Below are positions 1-8,107 of a stretch of 34,683 nt of DNA, one piece after another (the stretch's first letter is position 1; each line of letters opens with the position of its first letter). Both the position numbers and the translations under genes were made by a program. The stretch is from Paraburkholderia ferrariae NBRC 106233 (GTDB lineage: Bacteria; Pseudomonadota; Gammaproteobacteria; Burkholderiales; Burkholderiaceae): NCBI RefSeq assembly GCF_000685035.1, contig NZ_BAYB01000056.1, positions 1 through 34,683 of the forward strand, in the 5' to 3' direction. The notes beneath the pieces were generated by a model. That model saw only the letters and a list, made by a program, of their open reading frames with translations. It made no database searches and was not told where the DNA came from.

Positions 1-2070
1 GTCGAGTTCGAACGTGAGGCAAATGGCAAAGCCTTCGCCCGGCGCGGTATCGATATCGACGGTGCCGTTGAGCATGTGCGCACGCTCGCGAATGCCAAGC
101 AGACCGAACGATTTGTCGTGCCGGGTGCGATGCGGCGAGCCGCCGGCATCGCGCTCGGTGCCGCGGCCGTTGTCCACGATGCGCAGGGTGCAGCGCTGCC
201 CCTCGACTTCGAGCGTGAGGACGACCACGCTGGCTTCCGAGTGGCGGGCGACGTTCGTGAGCGCCTCCTGGACGATGCGAAAGAGCGTGGAGGCCGCGGC
301 GTTCGAGAAGGTCGTATTGCCGGTGTGGATGTGGCGCTGCACGGCGATGCCGTAGCGGCTCGTGAAATCGTTGGCGAGCCATTCGATGGCCGGCACGAGA
401 CCCAGGTCGTCGAGCATGACGGGCCGCAGGTCGGCCGCAATCCGCCGCACGGCCCGCACGGTGGAATCGATCAGCGTGCTCATGCCTTCGATACGCGCGG
501 CGAGATCCGGCGTGAGGTTGCCCTTGAGCCGCTGTTCGAGCGTGGAGAGGTCGATCTTGAGGGCGGTGAGCTGCTGGCCGAGATCGTCGTGCAGCTCGCG
601 CGCGATGCGGGTTTTTTCGGCCTCGCGCACGTTTTGCAGATTGGCCGAGAGTTCGCGCAGCTCTTCGCGCGAGCGCCTGAGCGAATTCTCCGCGCGCAGG
701 CGCTCCGTGATGTCGCGCAGCATGACCGTGTAGAGCTTGCCGGAGCGGTCGCGGATCTGCGAAATCGACGCCTCGATCGGAAACTCCTCGCCACTGGCGC
801 GCACGCCGTAGAGGACACGCTGCTGGTGGCCCATCTGGCGTTCGGTGACGCCGGTGGCGCCGAACTGGTCGACGTGCCGCTCGTGGGCCGCGCGAAAGCG
901 CTCGGGAATGAAGCGCGCGAGGGGCGAGCCGATCGCCTCCATGGCGGAGAGCCCGAACACGAATTCCGCGGCCGGATTGAAGATCACGACGCGCTGGGTC
1001 TCGTCCACGGTGATGATGGCTTCCATCGACGAACGGATGATGCCCATCATGCGCGCCTCGTTCAGGCGCGCGTCGCCCTCGGCCGGGGTGGGGGCCGGCA
1101 CGGCACGCGGGCGGGCCAGGCGAAACGCGAGCGCGGCGCACAGGGCGGCCACGAGGGCGCCGGCGAGCAGGATGGCGGCCGCGCAGGTGAAGGCGCCGGT
1201 GAGCAGGGGATTGGCGGCGGCGCTCGTCTTCAGGGTGAGCGTCGTGCCGCCGAAGGCGAGCGTGTCGGTGCGCTCGACGCGCGAGCCCGGCATGACCTCG
1301 TCGGTTTCGGCGGGCGCGCTCCGGTAGAGTTCGACGCCAGGCTGCCCGGCGCTTACGGTCAGCCCGAGATCCGGCTGGGTGGCGAGGATGGGCTCGAACA
1401 GCCGGCGCGGGTCGAGCAGGGCCACGGCGAAACCGGAGACGGGGCGCGTGGCCGCACCGGCCGCCGCTGGTTGCGCGTACAACGGCAGATAGAGGGTCAA
1501 CAGGGGCGCCGCGTTGCCCGGAATCGTTTCCACGGCGAGCGCGACGCTGCCGGTTTGCGCCGCATAACGGCGCGCGGCCAGGGCCTGAGCCTGGTCGGCA
1601 GCGGTGTGCGCAACGACGTCCGGAGGCGCCGCGGCGAGTCCGGACCACAGGATTGCATCGCCGGTCGGTGCGGACGCACCCTTATCCGGCTCGGCGCGCG
1701 GCGCAACGTAGCCCAGCGCAACGACCGCGGAGCGCGAGCTTTCCAGGTCGAGCGCCAGCACATAGCGCTGCCAGCCCGCGGGATCGGGCGCGGGCGTTTG
1801 CGCCAGCCAGCCGCGCGCGCCGCGCAGCATGGCTTCGTCGGCGATGAGCGCCTGCCCGGCGGTCACGCGCAGGGCGGACGTGCGGCGCGCAAAGCGTTGC
1901 TCCGCGGCGGCTTGCCACTGCTGGACGACAAACGCGGCAGCGAGGCCCGCCAGCGCGAAAGCGACGATGAACGCCAGCGCGGCGGCCACAGCCGGCCTGC
2001 CGGCCAGGCCTGCGCGCACCGGGGCCGCGTCGCGCGCGGCGGAGCGATGCGGATCAGCGTCTGGACTCAT
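1..2070 (-). CDS. CHASE/PAS sensor histidine kinase, partial (C-terminus beyond left edge)
   Basis: This is a membrane sensor kinase of the NarX/DegS-like (HisKA_3) class; 690 residues lie in the window and no stop is reached before base 1. Reading from the ATG at 2068-2070, a first membrane segment spans about residues 27-49. A periplasmic CHASE-like sensor region follows to about 287, then a second membrane segment at about 288-313 and a PAS domain at about 335-450. The dimerisation motif RIARELHDDLGQQLT carries the phospho-acceptor His494. The HATPase domain follows, with the N box near FRIVQEALTNVARH and a G box at DNGRG. No good Shine-Dalgarno sequence precedes the start. It lies 173 bp downstream of the beta-CASP gene on the same strand. 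A LuxR-type response regulator would be expected beyond the left edge. Signal and target are unknown. Confidence 0.88.
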   Translation of the reverse strand, partial: MSPDADPHRSAARDAAPVRAGLAGRPAVAAALAFIVAFALAGLAAAFVVQQWQAAAEQRFARRTSALRVTAGQALIADEAMLRGARGWLAQTPAPDPAGWQRYVLALDLESSRSAVVALGYVAPRAEPDKGASAPTGDAILWSGLAAAPPDVVAHTAADQAQALAARRYAAQTGSVALAVETIPGNAAPLLTLYLPLYAQPAAAGAATRPVSGFAVALLDPRRLFEPILATQPDLGLTVSAGQPGVELYRSAPAETDEVMPGSRVERTDTLAFGGTTLTLKTSAAANPLLTGAFTCAAAILLAGALVAALCAALAFRLARPRAVPAPTPAEGDARLNEARMMGIIRSSMEAIITVDETQRVVIFNPAAEFVFGLSAMEAIGSPLARFIPERFRAAHERHVDQFGATGVTERQMGHQQRVLYGVRASGEEFPIEASISQIRDRSGKLYTVMLRDITERLRAENSLRRSREELRELSANLQNVREAEKTRIARELHDDLGQQLTALKIDLSTLEQRLKGNLTPDLAARIEGMSTLIDSTVRAVRRIAADLRPVMLDDLGLVPAIEWLANDFTSRYGIAVQRHIHTGNTTFSNAAASTLFRIVQEALTNVARHSEASVVVLTLEVEGQRCTLRIVDNGRGTERDAGGSPHRTRHDKSFGLLGIRERAHMLNGTVDIDTAPGEGFAICLTFELD

Positions 2071-2243
2071 GGCCTGAATCCGGGGCGAGATGCTTGCGCG
2101 GGACGGGTGCGTCAGCCATTCGCGTGTATAGGGTGGTGTCGAGGGAGGGCGCCCGGTGTCGGATGTGCCGTGTCACGCGGGTCGCTTATCCCGATTTTAC
2201 GTGGATGGCCGCTCTGGTGGAGGGAAAACGCGCACGCAGACGT

Positions 2244-3674
2244 TCAGGGGTTGTGCTCCAGCGGATTCGGAAGGCGAGCCTGGGCAGTCCCGGACGGGCT
2301 GTCGCGGACCGGCGCTTCGGGCAACTCCACCGTTTCGCCGAATTCGGGCACGCAGCAGTCCCAGTGCAGCGTTTCGACAATGCGCCGGCGCAGCGCGTCG
2401 GCCGCCGCGGGTTCGCCGTGGGTGACGAACGTGCGTACCGGCGGACAGGTCATGCCGGCCAGCCAGCGCAGCGTCTCCCGGTAATCGGCGTGAGCGGAAA
2501 GCGAGGAGATCGAGGAGACCTCGGCGCGCACGCGCACATAGTCGCCGTGCAGCTTGATGGCCGGCGCATGCGCTTCCAGCGTCGCGCCGCGCGTGCCCGG
2601 CGCCTGATAGCCGACGAGCGCGATGGTGTTGTGCGGGTCGGACGCATAGAGGCCCAGGTGATGCAGCACCCGCCCGCCCGTGGCCATGCCGCTGCCGGCG
2701 ATGATGATCATCGGCCCGCTGCGCGAGGCAATGGCCTTCGAGTCGTCCACCGTCCGCGTCATGAACGCCGCGTGGTCGAGCACGTGCAGTTGCGAGAGCG
2801 TCAGCCGGTGGTCGCGCATGTGGCGCCGGTAGAGATCGGTCACGCTGATCGCCATCGGGCTGTCCAGAAACACGGGAACGTTGGGCATGCGCCCGCTCTC
2901 CTTGAGACGCGCGATGTAGTAGAGGATCTCCTGCGCGCGTCCCACCGCGAAGCAGGGCATCACGACCAGACCGCCGCGCGCGAACGTGCGCGCGAACATC
3001 TCGGCCAGCTCGTCCTCGGGGTCGCGCGCGGCGTGAAGCCGGTCGCCGTAAGTCGATTCGACCACCAGATAGTCCGCGTGCACGGGCGGCGCCGGTGCGC
3101 GCATGAGCGGGTCGTCGGGGCGCCCGAGATCGCCGGAAAACGCCACCACCGTATGGCCGCAGCAGATCACGACGCTGGCCGCGCCGAGAATATGGCCGGC
3201 CGGCAGCAGCCGGAAGCTCAGGTCCTCGCCCAGAGAAACAGGCACGTCGAACTCGCGCGGGCCGATGAGCCGCAGCGCGGCTTCTGCGTCTTCGGAGGTG
3301 TAGAGCGGCAGGGCCGGGTGGTGCTTCGAAAAGCCATGACGGTTCGCGAACGCGGCATCCTCTTCCTGCAGGCGGGCGCTGTCGCGCAGCATCACCTCGC
3401 ACAGATCGGCGGTGCCCGGCGTGCAATAGACCGGCCCGCGGTAGCCATTGCGCACCAGCACCGGCAGGTAGCCGCAGTGATCGATGTGCGCATGCGTGAG
3501 GATGACCGCATCGAGCGTTTCGGCCGCAAAGGGCAGCGGATCCCAGTTGCGCCGCCGCAGGTTCCGGGGGCCCTGAAACAGCCCGCAGTCGATCAAGAGC
3601 CGCTTGCCCCCGGCTTCCAGCAGGTAGCGCGAACCGGTGACCGTTTGCGCGGCGCCCAGAAAGGTCAGTTTCAT
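2244..3674 (-). CDS. MBL-fold beta-CASP hydrolase (RNA-metabolising type)
   Basis: The 476-aa protein is a cytoplasmic metallo-beta-lactamase of the beta-CASP type, a family that includes exo- and endoribonucleases and CPSF-like proteins. The zinc signature HAHIDH is at residues 61-66. Further family landmarks are the GDLG aspartate motif, the ESTYGDR stretch, the GSGMATGGRVLHHL beta-CASP segment, and late histidines in SAHADY and FVTHGE. The start at 3674 is chosen because GGAG lies just upstream and the protein then begins directly at the MKLTFLGAAQTVTGS fold start. A longer ORF adds 23 unlikely residues. It is divergent from the universal stress protein gene across a region with FNR-like boxes, so oxygen-limitation control is likely. 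The RNA substrate is not predictable from sequence. Confidence 0.9.
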   Translation of the reverse strand: MKLTFLGAAQTVTGSRYLLEAGGKRLLIDCGLFQGPRNLRRRNWDPLPFAAETLDAVILTHAHIDHCGYLPVLVRNGYRGPVYCTPGTADLCEVMLRDSARLQEEDAAFANRHGFSKHHPALPLYTSEDAEAALRLIGPREFDVPVSLGEDLSFRLLPAGHILGAASVVICCGHTVVAFSGDLGRPDDPLMRAPAPPVHADYLVVESTYGDRLHAARDPEDELAEMFARTFARGGLVVMPCFAVGRAQEILYYIARLKESGRMPNVPVFLDSPMAISVTDLYRRHMRDHRLTLSQLHVLDHAAFMTRTVDDSKAIASRSGPMIIIAGSGMATGGRVLHHLGLYASDPHNTIALVGYQAPGTRGATLEAHAPAIKLHGDYVRVRAEVSSISSLSAHADYRETLRWLAGMTCPPVRTFVTHGEPAAADALRRRIVETLHWDCCVPEFGETVELPEAPVRDSPSGTAQARLPNPLEHNP

Positions 3675-3742
3675 CGTGGTCTCCTCAGCATGCGCCCCGA
3701 TAGCGCCTGATGCCGATTGAAGCGCGCTTCGCGGCGGCCCCA

Positions 3743-3756
3743 TTGACCTGAATCAG
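3743..3756. promoter_or_regulatory. Degenerate FNR/Anr-like box
   Basis: TTGAC-CTGA-ATCAG matches the FNR consensus TTGAT-N4-ATCAA at 8 of 10 positions. Its centre is about 75 bp upstream of the beta-CASP start codon, a plausible distance for an activator site serving that minus-strand gene. The functional role is inferred. Confidence 0.4.
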
Positions 3757-3817
3757 ACAGTAGAGCGGGGCCGGGGTCCGATTGACGGGGGCAGATTCAC
3801 CCTCGCTCCGCTGTCTC

Positions 3818-3831
3818 TTGATGCAAATCAA
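3818..3831. promoter_or_regulatory. Perfect FNR/Anr box
   Basis: TTGAT-GCAA-ATCAA is an exact match to the FNR/Anr consensus TTGAT-N4-ATCAA (10 of 10 positions). It lies about 85 bp upstream of the universal stress protein start at 3909 and within the divergent beta-CASP promoter region. It predicts activation of the stress protein, and possibly of the downstream dehydrogenase, under oxygen limitation. Confidence 0.75.
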
Positions 3832-3908
3832 TGGCCTGACGCCGCGAGATCCGATGATGGGCATAGACCAACGCGATGCGTACCGGCTATCCCCGGATGA
3901 GGCAAAGT

Positions 3909-4358
3909 ATGTACGAGAGGATTCTGATAGCGTTCGACGGCAGCGACACCTCGAAGCGGGCGCTCGACGAGGCGCTGCAACTCGCGCGTTTGACTGGCGG
4001 CCAGGTTTGCGTGGTGCACGTGACCGATATCGTGGCGCCGCTCGGCCTGGGGCTGGGCTACGTCCCGGCGGATCTGATCGAGAAGTACCAGGACGAAGCC
4101 AGAAAGCAGCTCGAGGCGGTGCGCTCCGAAGCAAAGGCGGCGGGCGTGAACTGCGAGACCCAGGTGCTGATGCTCGAAACCGTCACCGACAGCGTTGCGC
4201 AGTGCCTGCAGCGGTGCGCGACGCGCTACGGAGCGCAACTCGTCGTGCTCGGCACGCATGGGCGGCGCGGCGTCAGGCGCGCGTTCCTCGGCAGCGTGGC
4301 GGAGGCGTTCGCTCGCGATTCGGAATGCCCGGTGCTGCTGGTGCGGGGACAATCGTGA
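3909..4358 (+). CDS. Universal stress protein (UspA family, ATP-binding type)
   Basis: This 149-aa single-domain cytoplasmic Usp starts at MYERILIAFDGS, where the family fold begins. An in-frame ATG 33 bp upstream would add 11 residues that look spurious. The C-terminal nucleotide motif G-2x-G-9x-G-S is intact (GTHG at 115-118, then nine residues, then G128-S129), so it should bind ATP rather than be a UspA-type non-binder. It is followed 106 bp downstream by a zinc alcohol dehydrogenase and preceded by a perfect FNR/Anr box. In related bacteria Usp proteins support survival under low oxygen and stasis. That role here is inferred from the box and the neighbours. Confidence 0.92.
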   Translation: MYERILIAFDGSDTSKRALDEALQLARLTGGQVCVVHVTDIVAPLGLGLGYVPADLIEKYQDEARKQLEAVRSEAKAAGVNCETQVLMLETVTDSVAQCLQRCATRYGAQLVVLGTHGRRGVRRAFLGSVAEAFARDSECPVLLVRGQS

Positions 4359-4464
4359 TGGTCTGCGCACATCCCCCAGGACCGCCGCGTGACCGAACTC
4401 GCCGGTGCGGGCAAGGGCGCGGGCGGGCGGCGGCAACCTCAACTCGAATGACGATGGAGAGAAC

Positions 4465-5502
4465 ATGAAAGCACTGGTCTATAACGGCCCGGGCCGCTTT
4501 GCGGTCGAAACGCGCCCGATGCCGGAATTGCAGGCGCCTGGCGACGCCATCGTCAAGATCTCGAAGACGACGATCTGCGGCACCGACCTGCACATCCTCA
4601 AGGGCGACGTGCCGACCTGCACGCCTGGCCGCGTGCTCGGACACGAAGGCGTTGGCGTGGTGCAGGAAGTCGGCAGCGGCGTGACGGGTCTCAAGGCCGG
4701 CGATCACGTTCTGGTGTCGTGCATTTCGAGCTGCGGACAATGCGAATACTGCCGCCGCGGCATGTACTCGCACTGCAAGACGGGGGGCTGGATACTCGGC
4801 AACCGTATCGACGGCACGCAGGCCGAGTTCGTGCGCATCCCGCACGCGCAGACGAGCCTGTATCCCATTCCCGCCGGCCTCGACGAAGCCGCGCTCGTGA
4901 TGCTCTCGGACATCCTGCCGACCGGCTTCGAATGCGGCGTGCTCAACGGCAAGGTCGAGCCCGGCAGCACGGTCGCCATCGTCGGTTCCGGGCCGATCGG
5001 ACTGGCCGCGCTCCTGACCGCGCAGTTCTATTCGCCCGCGCAGATCATCATGATCGACATGGACCCCAACCGGCTGGAGTGCGCGAAGGGTTTTGGCGCG
5101 ACCGCGTGCATCGACACGCGTGCAACCGACGCAGTCGATGCGGTGATGAAGCTCACGGACGGCGTGGGCGTGGATTGCGCCATCGAGGCCGTGGGCGTGC
5201 CGGCTACGTTCGAGTTGTGCCAGCAACTGGTGGCGCCGGGCGGCACCATCGCGAACGTCGGCGTGCATGGCGTGAAGGCATCGATCTTCCTCGACAAGCT
5301 CTGGGACCGCAATGTGGCGATCACGACGCGCCTCGTCGATACCGTGAGCACGCCGATGCTGCTCAAGACCGTGTGCGCGGGACGGATCGATCCGGGGCGT
5401 TTGATCACGCATCGGTTTGCGTTTGACGATGTGCTCAAGGCTTATGAGACGTTTTCGCACGCGGCTAGTACACGGGCGTTGAAGGTCGTTATTGAAATGT
5501 GA
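4465..5502 (+). CDS. Zinc-dependent NAD(P) alcohol dehydrogenase
   Basis: A 345-aa medium-chain dehydrogenase/reductase. Catalytic zinc ligands are visible as C38, the H60-E61 pair and D149 (in SDILPTGFE). The structural zinc lobe is C90, C93, C96 and C104. The Rossmann dinucleotide motif GSGPIG is at 174-179. The start at 4465 has GGAGAG immediately upstream and gives the standard MKALVYNGPG N-terminus. It probably oxidises or reduces short alcohols and aldehydes, resembling isopropanol/butanediol-type dehydrogenases. The substrate is not determinable. Its place after the Usp gene and the FNR box suggests a redox-balancing fermentation-type function. The stop codon is directly followed by AT-rich DNA where the next block begins. 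Confidence 0.92.
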   Translation: MKALVYNGPGRFAVETRPMPELQAPGDAIVKISKTTICGTDLHILKGDVPTCTPGRVLGHEGVGVVQEVGSGVTGLKAGDHVLVSCISSCGQCEYCRRGMYSHCKTGGWILGNRIDGTQAEFVRIPHAQTSLYPIPAGLDEAALVMLSDILPTGFECGVLNGKVEPGSTVAIVGSGPIGLAALLTAQFYSPAQIIMIDMDPNRLECAKGFGATACIDTRATDAVDAVMKLTDGVGVDCAIEAVGVPATFELCQQLVAPGGTIANVGVHGVKASIFLDKLWDRNVAITTRLVDTVSTPMLLKTVCAGRIDPGRLITHRFAFDDVLKAYETFSHAASTRALKVVIEM

Positions 5503-5568
5503 TAATTTATCTTATGTAAAATCAATCACATCGGATAAAACTGCTGCCTTTGAGTGACCGCATCGAAA

Positions 5569-6174
5569 CTACATTCGCATGCCTTCGCGAATGCTCGAAT
5601 CGATCAGTTGTTCGTATATTTCTCTTTGACCGGCTGGGATAAGCTCTCGCAGCGTTTCCCGGCGCTTATTTTTGCCAAATAGCGTCTCGACCACCCAGCC
5701 GGTCAGATACACGGCGGAAAGGCACCCGCCTGCCGTGGCAACGTTTCCATTGCATACCAGCGCCTGATCCAGGACGTCGATGCCCATTGCCTGAAGTCCT
5801 GACTTTGCGTCGGGATGGGTCGTTGCCGGGCCTCCTTTCAGAAGACCCAATTGGGCGAGGATATACGCGCCGGCGCAAATAGAGCCAATAAGCTGGCATG
5901 CCGGATCGAGGGAGAAGGCATGCATGAAAGCTGCATCTTGCAGCGCCGCTTTCACGCCTGCCTTGCCGCTGGAAAACAGGACGACGTCGGCATCGTTGGC
6001 TTCCGCAAGGCGTCCGTGAGTTTGCACCAGCATTCCGTGCGCGGAACGGTGTTGCTCCTGGGCGCCTAATAGCTTTACCTCCCAATCGCTGCGATTTCGG
6101 CCAAGGATGTCCCACATTAGAAATAGGTCTATGTCCGTAAAGCTGTCGAAAATGACGATGGCGATGGTTTTCAA
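5569..6174 (-). CDS. DJ-1/PfpI family (class I glutamine amidotransferase-like) protein
   Basis: A 201-aa flavodoxin-like DJ-1/PfpI protein. The nucleophile elbow is GSICAGAYIL with Cys100, followed by the ATTHPD motif with His120, as in isonitrile hydratases and the amidase-like domains of AraC-type regulators. No DNA-binding domain is attached, so it is probably an enzyme or a redox-stress protein. The start is TTG at 6172-6174: the domain begins exactly there and no in-frame ATG or GTG lies upstream. No clear Shine-Dalgarno sequence is present, so the start is tentative. It is the last gene of the low-GC minus-strand block, 48 bp after the lipocalin-like gene, and convergent with the alcohol dehydrogenase. 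Confidence 0.82.
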   Translation of the reverse strand: MKTIAIVIFDSFTDIDLFLMWDILGRNRSDWEVKLLGAQEQHRSAHGMLVQTHGRLAEANDADVVLFSSGKAGVKAALQDAAFMHAFSLDPACQLIGSICAGAYILAQLGLLKGGPATTHPDAKSGLQAMGIDVLDQALVCNGNVATAGGCLSAVYLTGWVVETLFGKNKRRETLRELIPAGQREIYEQLIDSSIREGMRM

Positions 6175-6222
6175 GGGTATTGGATATCGGATGGCCGGGA
6201 TGCGAATTCAGTGCAGGGAAAT

Positions 6223-6648
6223 TTACTCTCGTCTAAAACTGAGAATACCGCGCGCCATTGATTTTCCGGATTCCAGGGGATTCGGCATCCAGGCCGTAGT
6301 GATTTCAAGCGTGTCTCCATCAAGCTTGTAGAACCGCTCCTGTTCACTACCGCTCCAGGCTTCATTCCAGGATGAATCCACCTTCGTGATGAGCCTGTCG
6401 CCGTCTATCCGATATCGACCTGTATAGGCCATCATTGTGCGCAGGAGTGCCGCCAGGATCTCATTCGTATTGCCCGGCTCCCGCGCCTTTGCGGTAATGA
6501 GGGCCATCATTCGCCCGTCAGAACCGAGGATAAGATACCCATTGGGGTCGGCGCCCCACGGTTGCGTGCGCTCCTTTGAGTCCTGGTGCTCTGTAACTAG
6601 AGAAACCAGCCGCCAGCTACCGTGCAGCTTATTGTCGTGCTCAGACAT
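6223..6648 (-). CDS. Lipocalin-like domain protein (Lipocalin_5 type)
   Basis: A 141-aa protein with the LHGSWRLVS start, the central NGYLILGSDGRMMALIT segment and the late YTGRYRIDGDRLITKVDSSW segment. This pattern is typical of small lipocalin-like proteins found beside oxidoreductases and aromatic or polyketide genes. A strong AGGAGGGAGT ribosome site precedes the ATG. There is no signal peptide, so it is probably cytoplasmic. The role is unknown; family members are thought to bind small hydrophobic ligands. It lies 27 bp after DUF2867 and 48 bp before DJ-1/PfpI, so it is probably cotranscribed with both. Confidence 0.8.
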   Translation of the reverse strand: MSEHDNKLHGSWRLVSLVTEHQDSKERTQPWGADPNGYLILGSDGRMMALITAKAREPGNTNEILAALLRTMMAYTGRYRIDGDRLITKVDSSWNEAWSGSEQERFYKLDGDTLEITTAWMPNPLESGKSMARGILSFRRE

Positions 6649-6675
6649 ACTCCCTCCTGTGGTGTTTCGTTCGAC

Positions 6676-7191
6676 CTACCTGGCTTCCGGAGACATGTTG
6701 CTACGCCAACTCACTGCCCGCTTTAGCAGCAAGCGGGACAGGAGCTTGTGAAACGGCATGATGATAATTAGATAGACCCATCCAAGGGGATGGTTGATCT
6801 TGACCAGGGTTGCAATCGTCACTTCAGCCCCCTTCTCCCCCGGTTGTATGCGGATCCAGATTCGAAAATCCAGGTGCTTGTCGTCACCGCCGACGACGAC
6901 TTCCGTGCCCGATCTGGAAATAATCGGAAACACGTCGATCTTCCCCAGTCCGCGATCGCTGAAGTCGATACTGGCCCGCAGTCCGAATGGTGCCACGATT
7001 TTATTGCGCAAGGCCATCAGCCACCCGGCCATGGGTGGCTGATCGGCGAACACGGCACGCGCTGCTTGTTCGGCGTCGACGTAGATTCGATTCGCCCGAC
7101 CGGAATAAGCATCGGAAAAATCAATGCGCGTCAATTCTGACGCACGAATTGCCGCCATCGGCGTGGGAATCAGCAAGACTTTGTTTGCCAT
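6676..7191 (-). CDS. DUF2867 domain protein
   Basis: A 171-aa protein resembling DUF2867: an early IDFSDAYSG motif, a mid-region IDFSDRGLGKIDVFPI, a HLDFRIWI strand and a C-terminal hydrophobic stretch VYLIIIMPFHKLLSRLLL that fits a membrane-associated or buried helix. It starts at ATG 7191 with GGAG about 8 bases upstream. The family function is unknown; members resemble SRPBCC/polyketide-cyclase-like folds. The gene sits between DUF4336 (56 bp gap) and the lipocalin-like gene (27 bp gap), which supports an operon. Base composition is less GC-rich than in the flanking modules. Confidence 0.75.
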   Translation of the reverse strand: MANKVLLIPTPMAAIRASELTRIDFSDAYSGRANRIYVDAEQAARAVFADQPPMAGWLMALRNKIVAPFGLRASIDFSDRGLGKIDVFPIISRSGTEVVVGGDDKHLDFRIWIRIQPGEKGAEVTIATLVKINHPLGWVYLIIIMPFHKLLSRLLLKRAVSWRSNMSPEAR

Positions 7192-7247
7192 GAGTCGGCT
7201 CCGAAACTATGCGGGTAAGGGGCAGCTGCGCCGCCGCCATGCCTGGG

Positions 7248-7940
7248 TCAACCCAACCGGTGGCCCAGCCAATCTGTTAGCGCGTGTTGAACGGCTTCGT
7301 GCGCGTGGTCTTCGATGACTGCGTTGTGTGCGACCAGCAGTCGCTCGGCCGGCCACGCCAGCAGCCGGGCTGCACTGCGTCGGGCCGCGGCCCGATCCCG
7401 CAAGAGCAACCTGACGGTACGTGGCACGCCAAGGCGGGCGCGGACGCCTGTGAGGCACGCGTAGAGCCGTGCCGGGAACGCCAACTCCCCCGCCCACCAT
7501 TGCAACAGGTCGGTGACGATGAGCGTACGGGATCGCGGATGCCACCAGATGGTTTCGTTCGCGAATGGAATACCCTCAAACAATATCGACTCGAGTTCGC
7601 CCGCCCAGGGCGCCTGCGCGTCTGCCGGCATGTCTTGCAGGGATAACAGGTCGGGCCGCTTCTCGCGGAGGCCCGGCGCACCGAACAGGCTGGCCTCGGG
7701 ATACGCACGAAGGCAGTCCGCCACGAAGAGATGGTGCGTCTTGCTTGGTGCGACGATGCAGCGTACTGGCCCGAGACGGTCGAGCGCGGCGTACTGCGAT
7801 TCATTCATCGGCACCGGGGAATGGAGCCAGAGCCCGCCGTCCGGGAAACGGACAATCGTCATTCGCGAGGTGATCGGCAAACCATTGACGGAGAACGGAT
7901 GTCGTAAATGCCAGATCTGGTCAGCAAGCGGTTCAATCAT
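7248..7940 (-). CDS. DUF4336 (MBL-like fold) protein
   Basis: A 230-aa protein matching DUF4336. It begins IEPLADQIWHLRHPFSVNGLPITSRMTIVR and continues with GGLWLHSPVP, IVAPSKTHHLFV and FANETIWWHPRSRTLIVTDLL, the order typical of the family. The fold is related to metallo-beta-lactamases, but the canonical HxHxDH zinc motif is absent; KTHHLF is the nearest equivalent. No Shine-Dalgarno sequence precedes the ATG. Instead the ATG overlaps the stop of a short upstream ORF (ATGA), which suggests translational coupling. The function is unknown; it lies in an operon with an aromatic-type flavin monooxygenase. Confidence 0.78.
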   Translation of the reverse strand: MIEPLADQIWHLRHPFSVNGLPITSRMTIVRFPDGGLWLHSPVPMNESQYAALDRLGPVRCIVAPSKTHHLFVADCLRAYPEASLFGAPGLREKRPDLLSLQDMPADAQAPWAGELESILFEGIPFANETIWWHPRSRTLIVTDLLQWWAGELAFPARLYACLTGVRARLGVPRTVRLLLRDRAAARRSAARLLAWPAERLLVAHNAVIEDHAHEAVQHALTDWLGHRLG

Positions 7941-8050
7941 TGGAGAAACGGGAGGGTATCGAGATGCGTGAAGTATCGCGCAGCTTCAGCAGTCTGTATT
8001 GAACGATTCCGACACGAGGCATGGAATGCCGCTTCAACCATGGACCACAT
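7937..8050 (-). CDS. Possible small ORF or gene remnant (37 aa)
   Basis: Between the flavoprotein monooxygenase and DUF4336 an open frame ends CAA TGA and overlaps the DUF4336 ATG by four bases (ATGA). From the ATG at 8048-8050 it encodes 37 residues (MWSMVEAAFHAS to DTLPFLQ). The same frame stays open back to the monooxygenase stop codon at 8108-8110 and has balanced, coding-like composition (KRTEEGVGKIADNLAAEV precedes the ATG). The upstream part has no usual start codon. It could be a coupling leader peptide, a small protein, or the tail of a decayed helical protein. No homology is recognised. Confidence 0.35.
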   Translation of the reverse strand: MWSMVEAAFHASCRNRSIQTAEAARYFTHLDTLPFLQ

Positions 8051-8060
8051 TACTTCTGCC

Positions 8061-8082
8061 GCAAGATTATCGGCAATCTTGC
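8061..8082. other. Inverted repeat downstream of the monooxygenase gene
   Basis: GCAAGATT, a six-base spacer, then AATCTTGC form an exact 8-bp inverted repeat starting 26 bp after the monooxygenase stop in the minus sense. No T-tract follows. It could slow RNA decay or attenuate transcription between the first gene and the rest of the operon. Confidence 0.35.
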
Positions 8083-8107
8083 CGACGCCCTCTTCCGTCC
8101 GTTTTAA

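Noticed and set aside
76..2484. 802-aa plus-strand open frame
   Set aside because: Arginine-, glycine- and histidine-rich translation with no fold; it is the antisense of the histidine kinase, whose minus-strand frame shows clear kinase motifs.
2094..3710. 538-aa plus-strand open frame
   Set aside because: Antisense of the beta-CASP gene, which has an intact zinc motif and ribosome site on the other strand.
3719..3730. 12-bp palindrome GAAGCGCGCTTC
   Set aside because: GC-rich palindromes this short are common in such DNA; the nearby FNR-type boxes explain the region better.
5501..5511. GATAATTTATC palindrome at the ADH stop
   Set aside because: Short and AT-rich with no T-tract; too weak to call a terminator.
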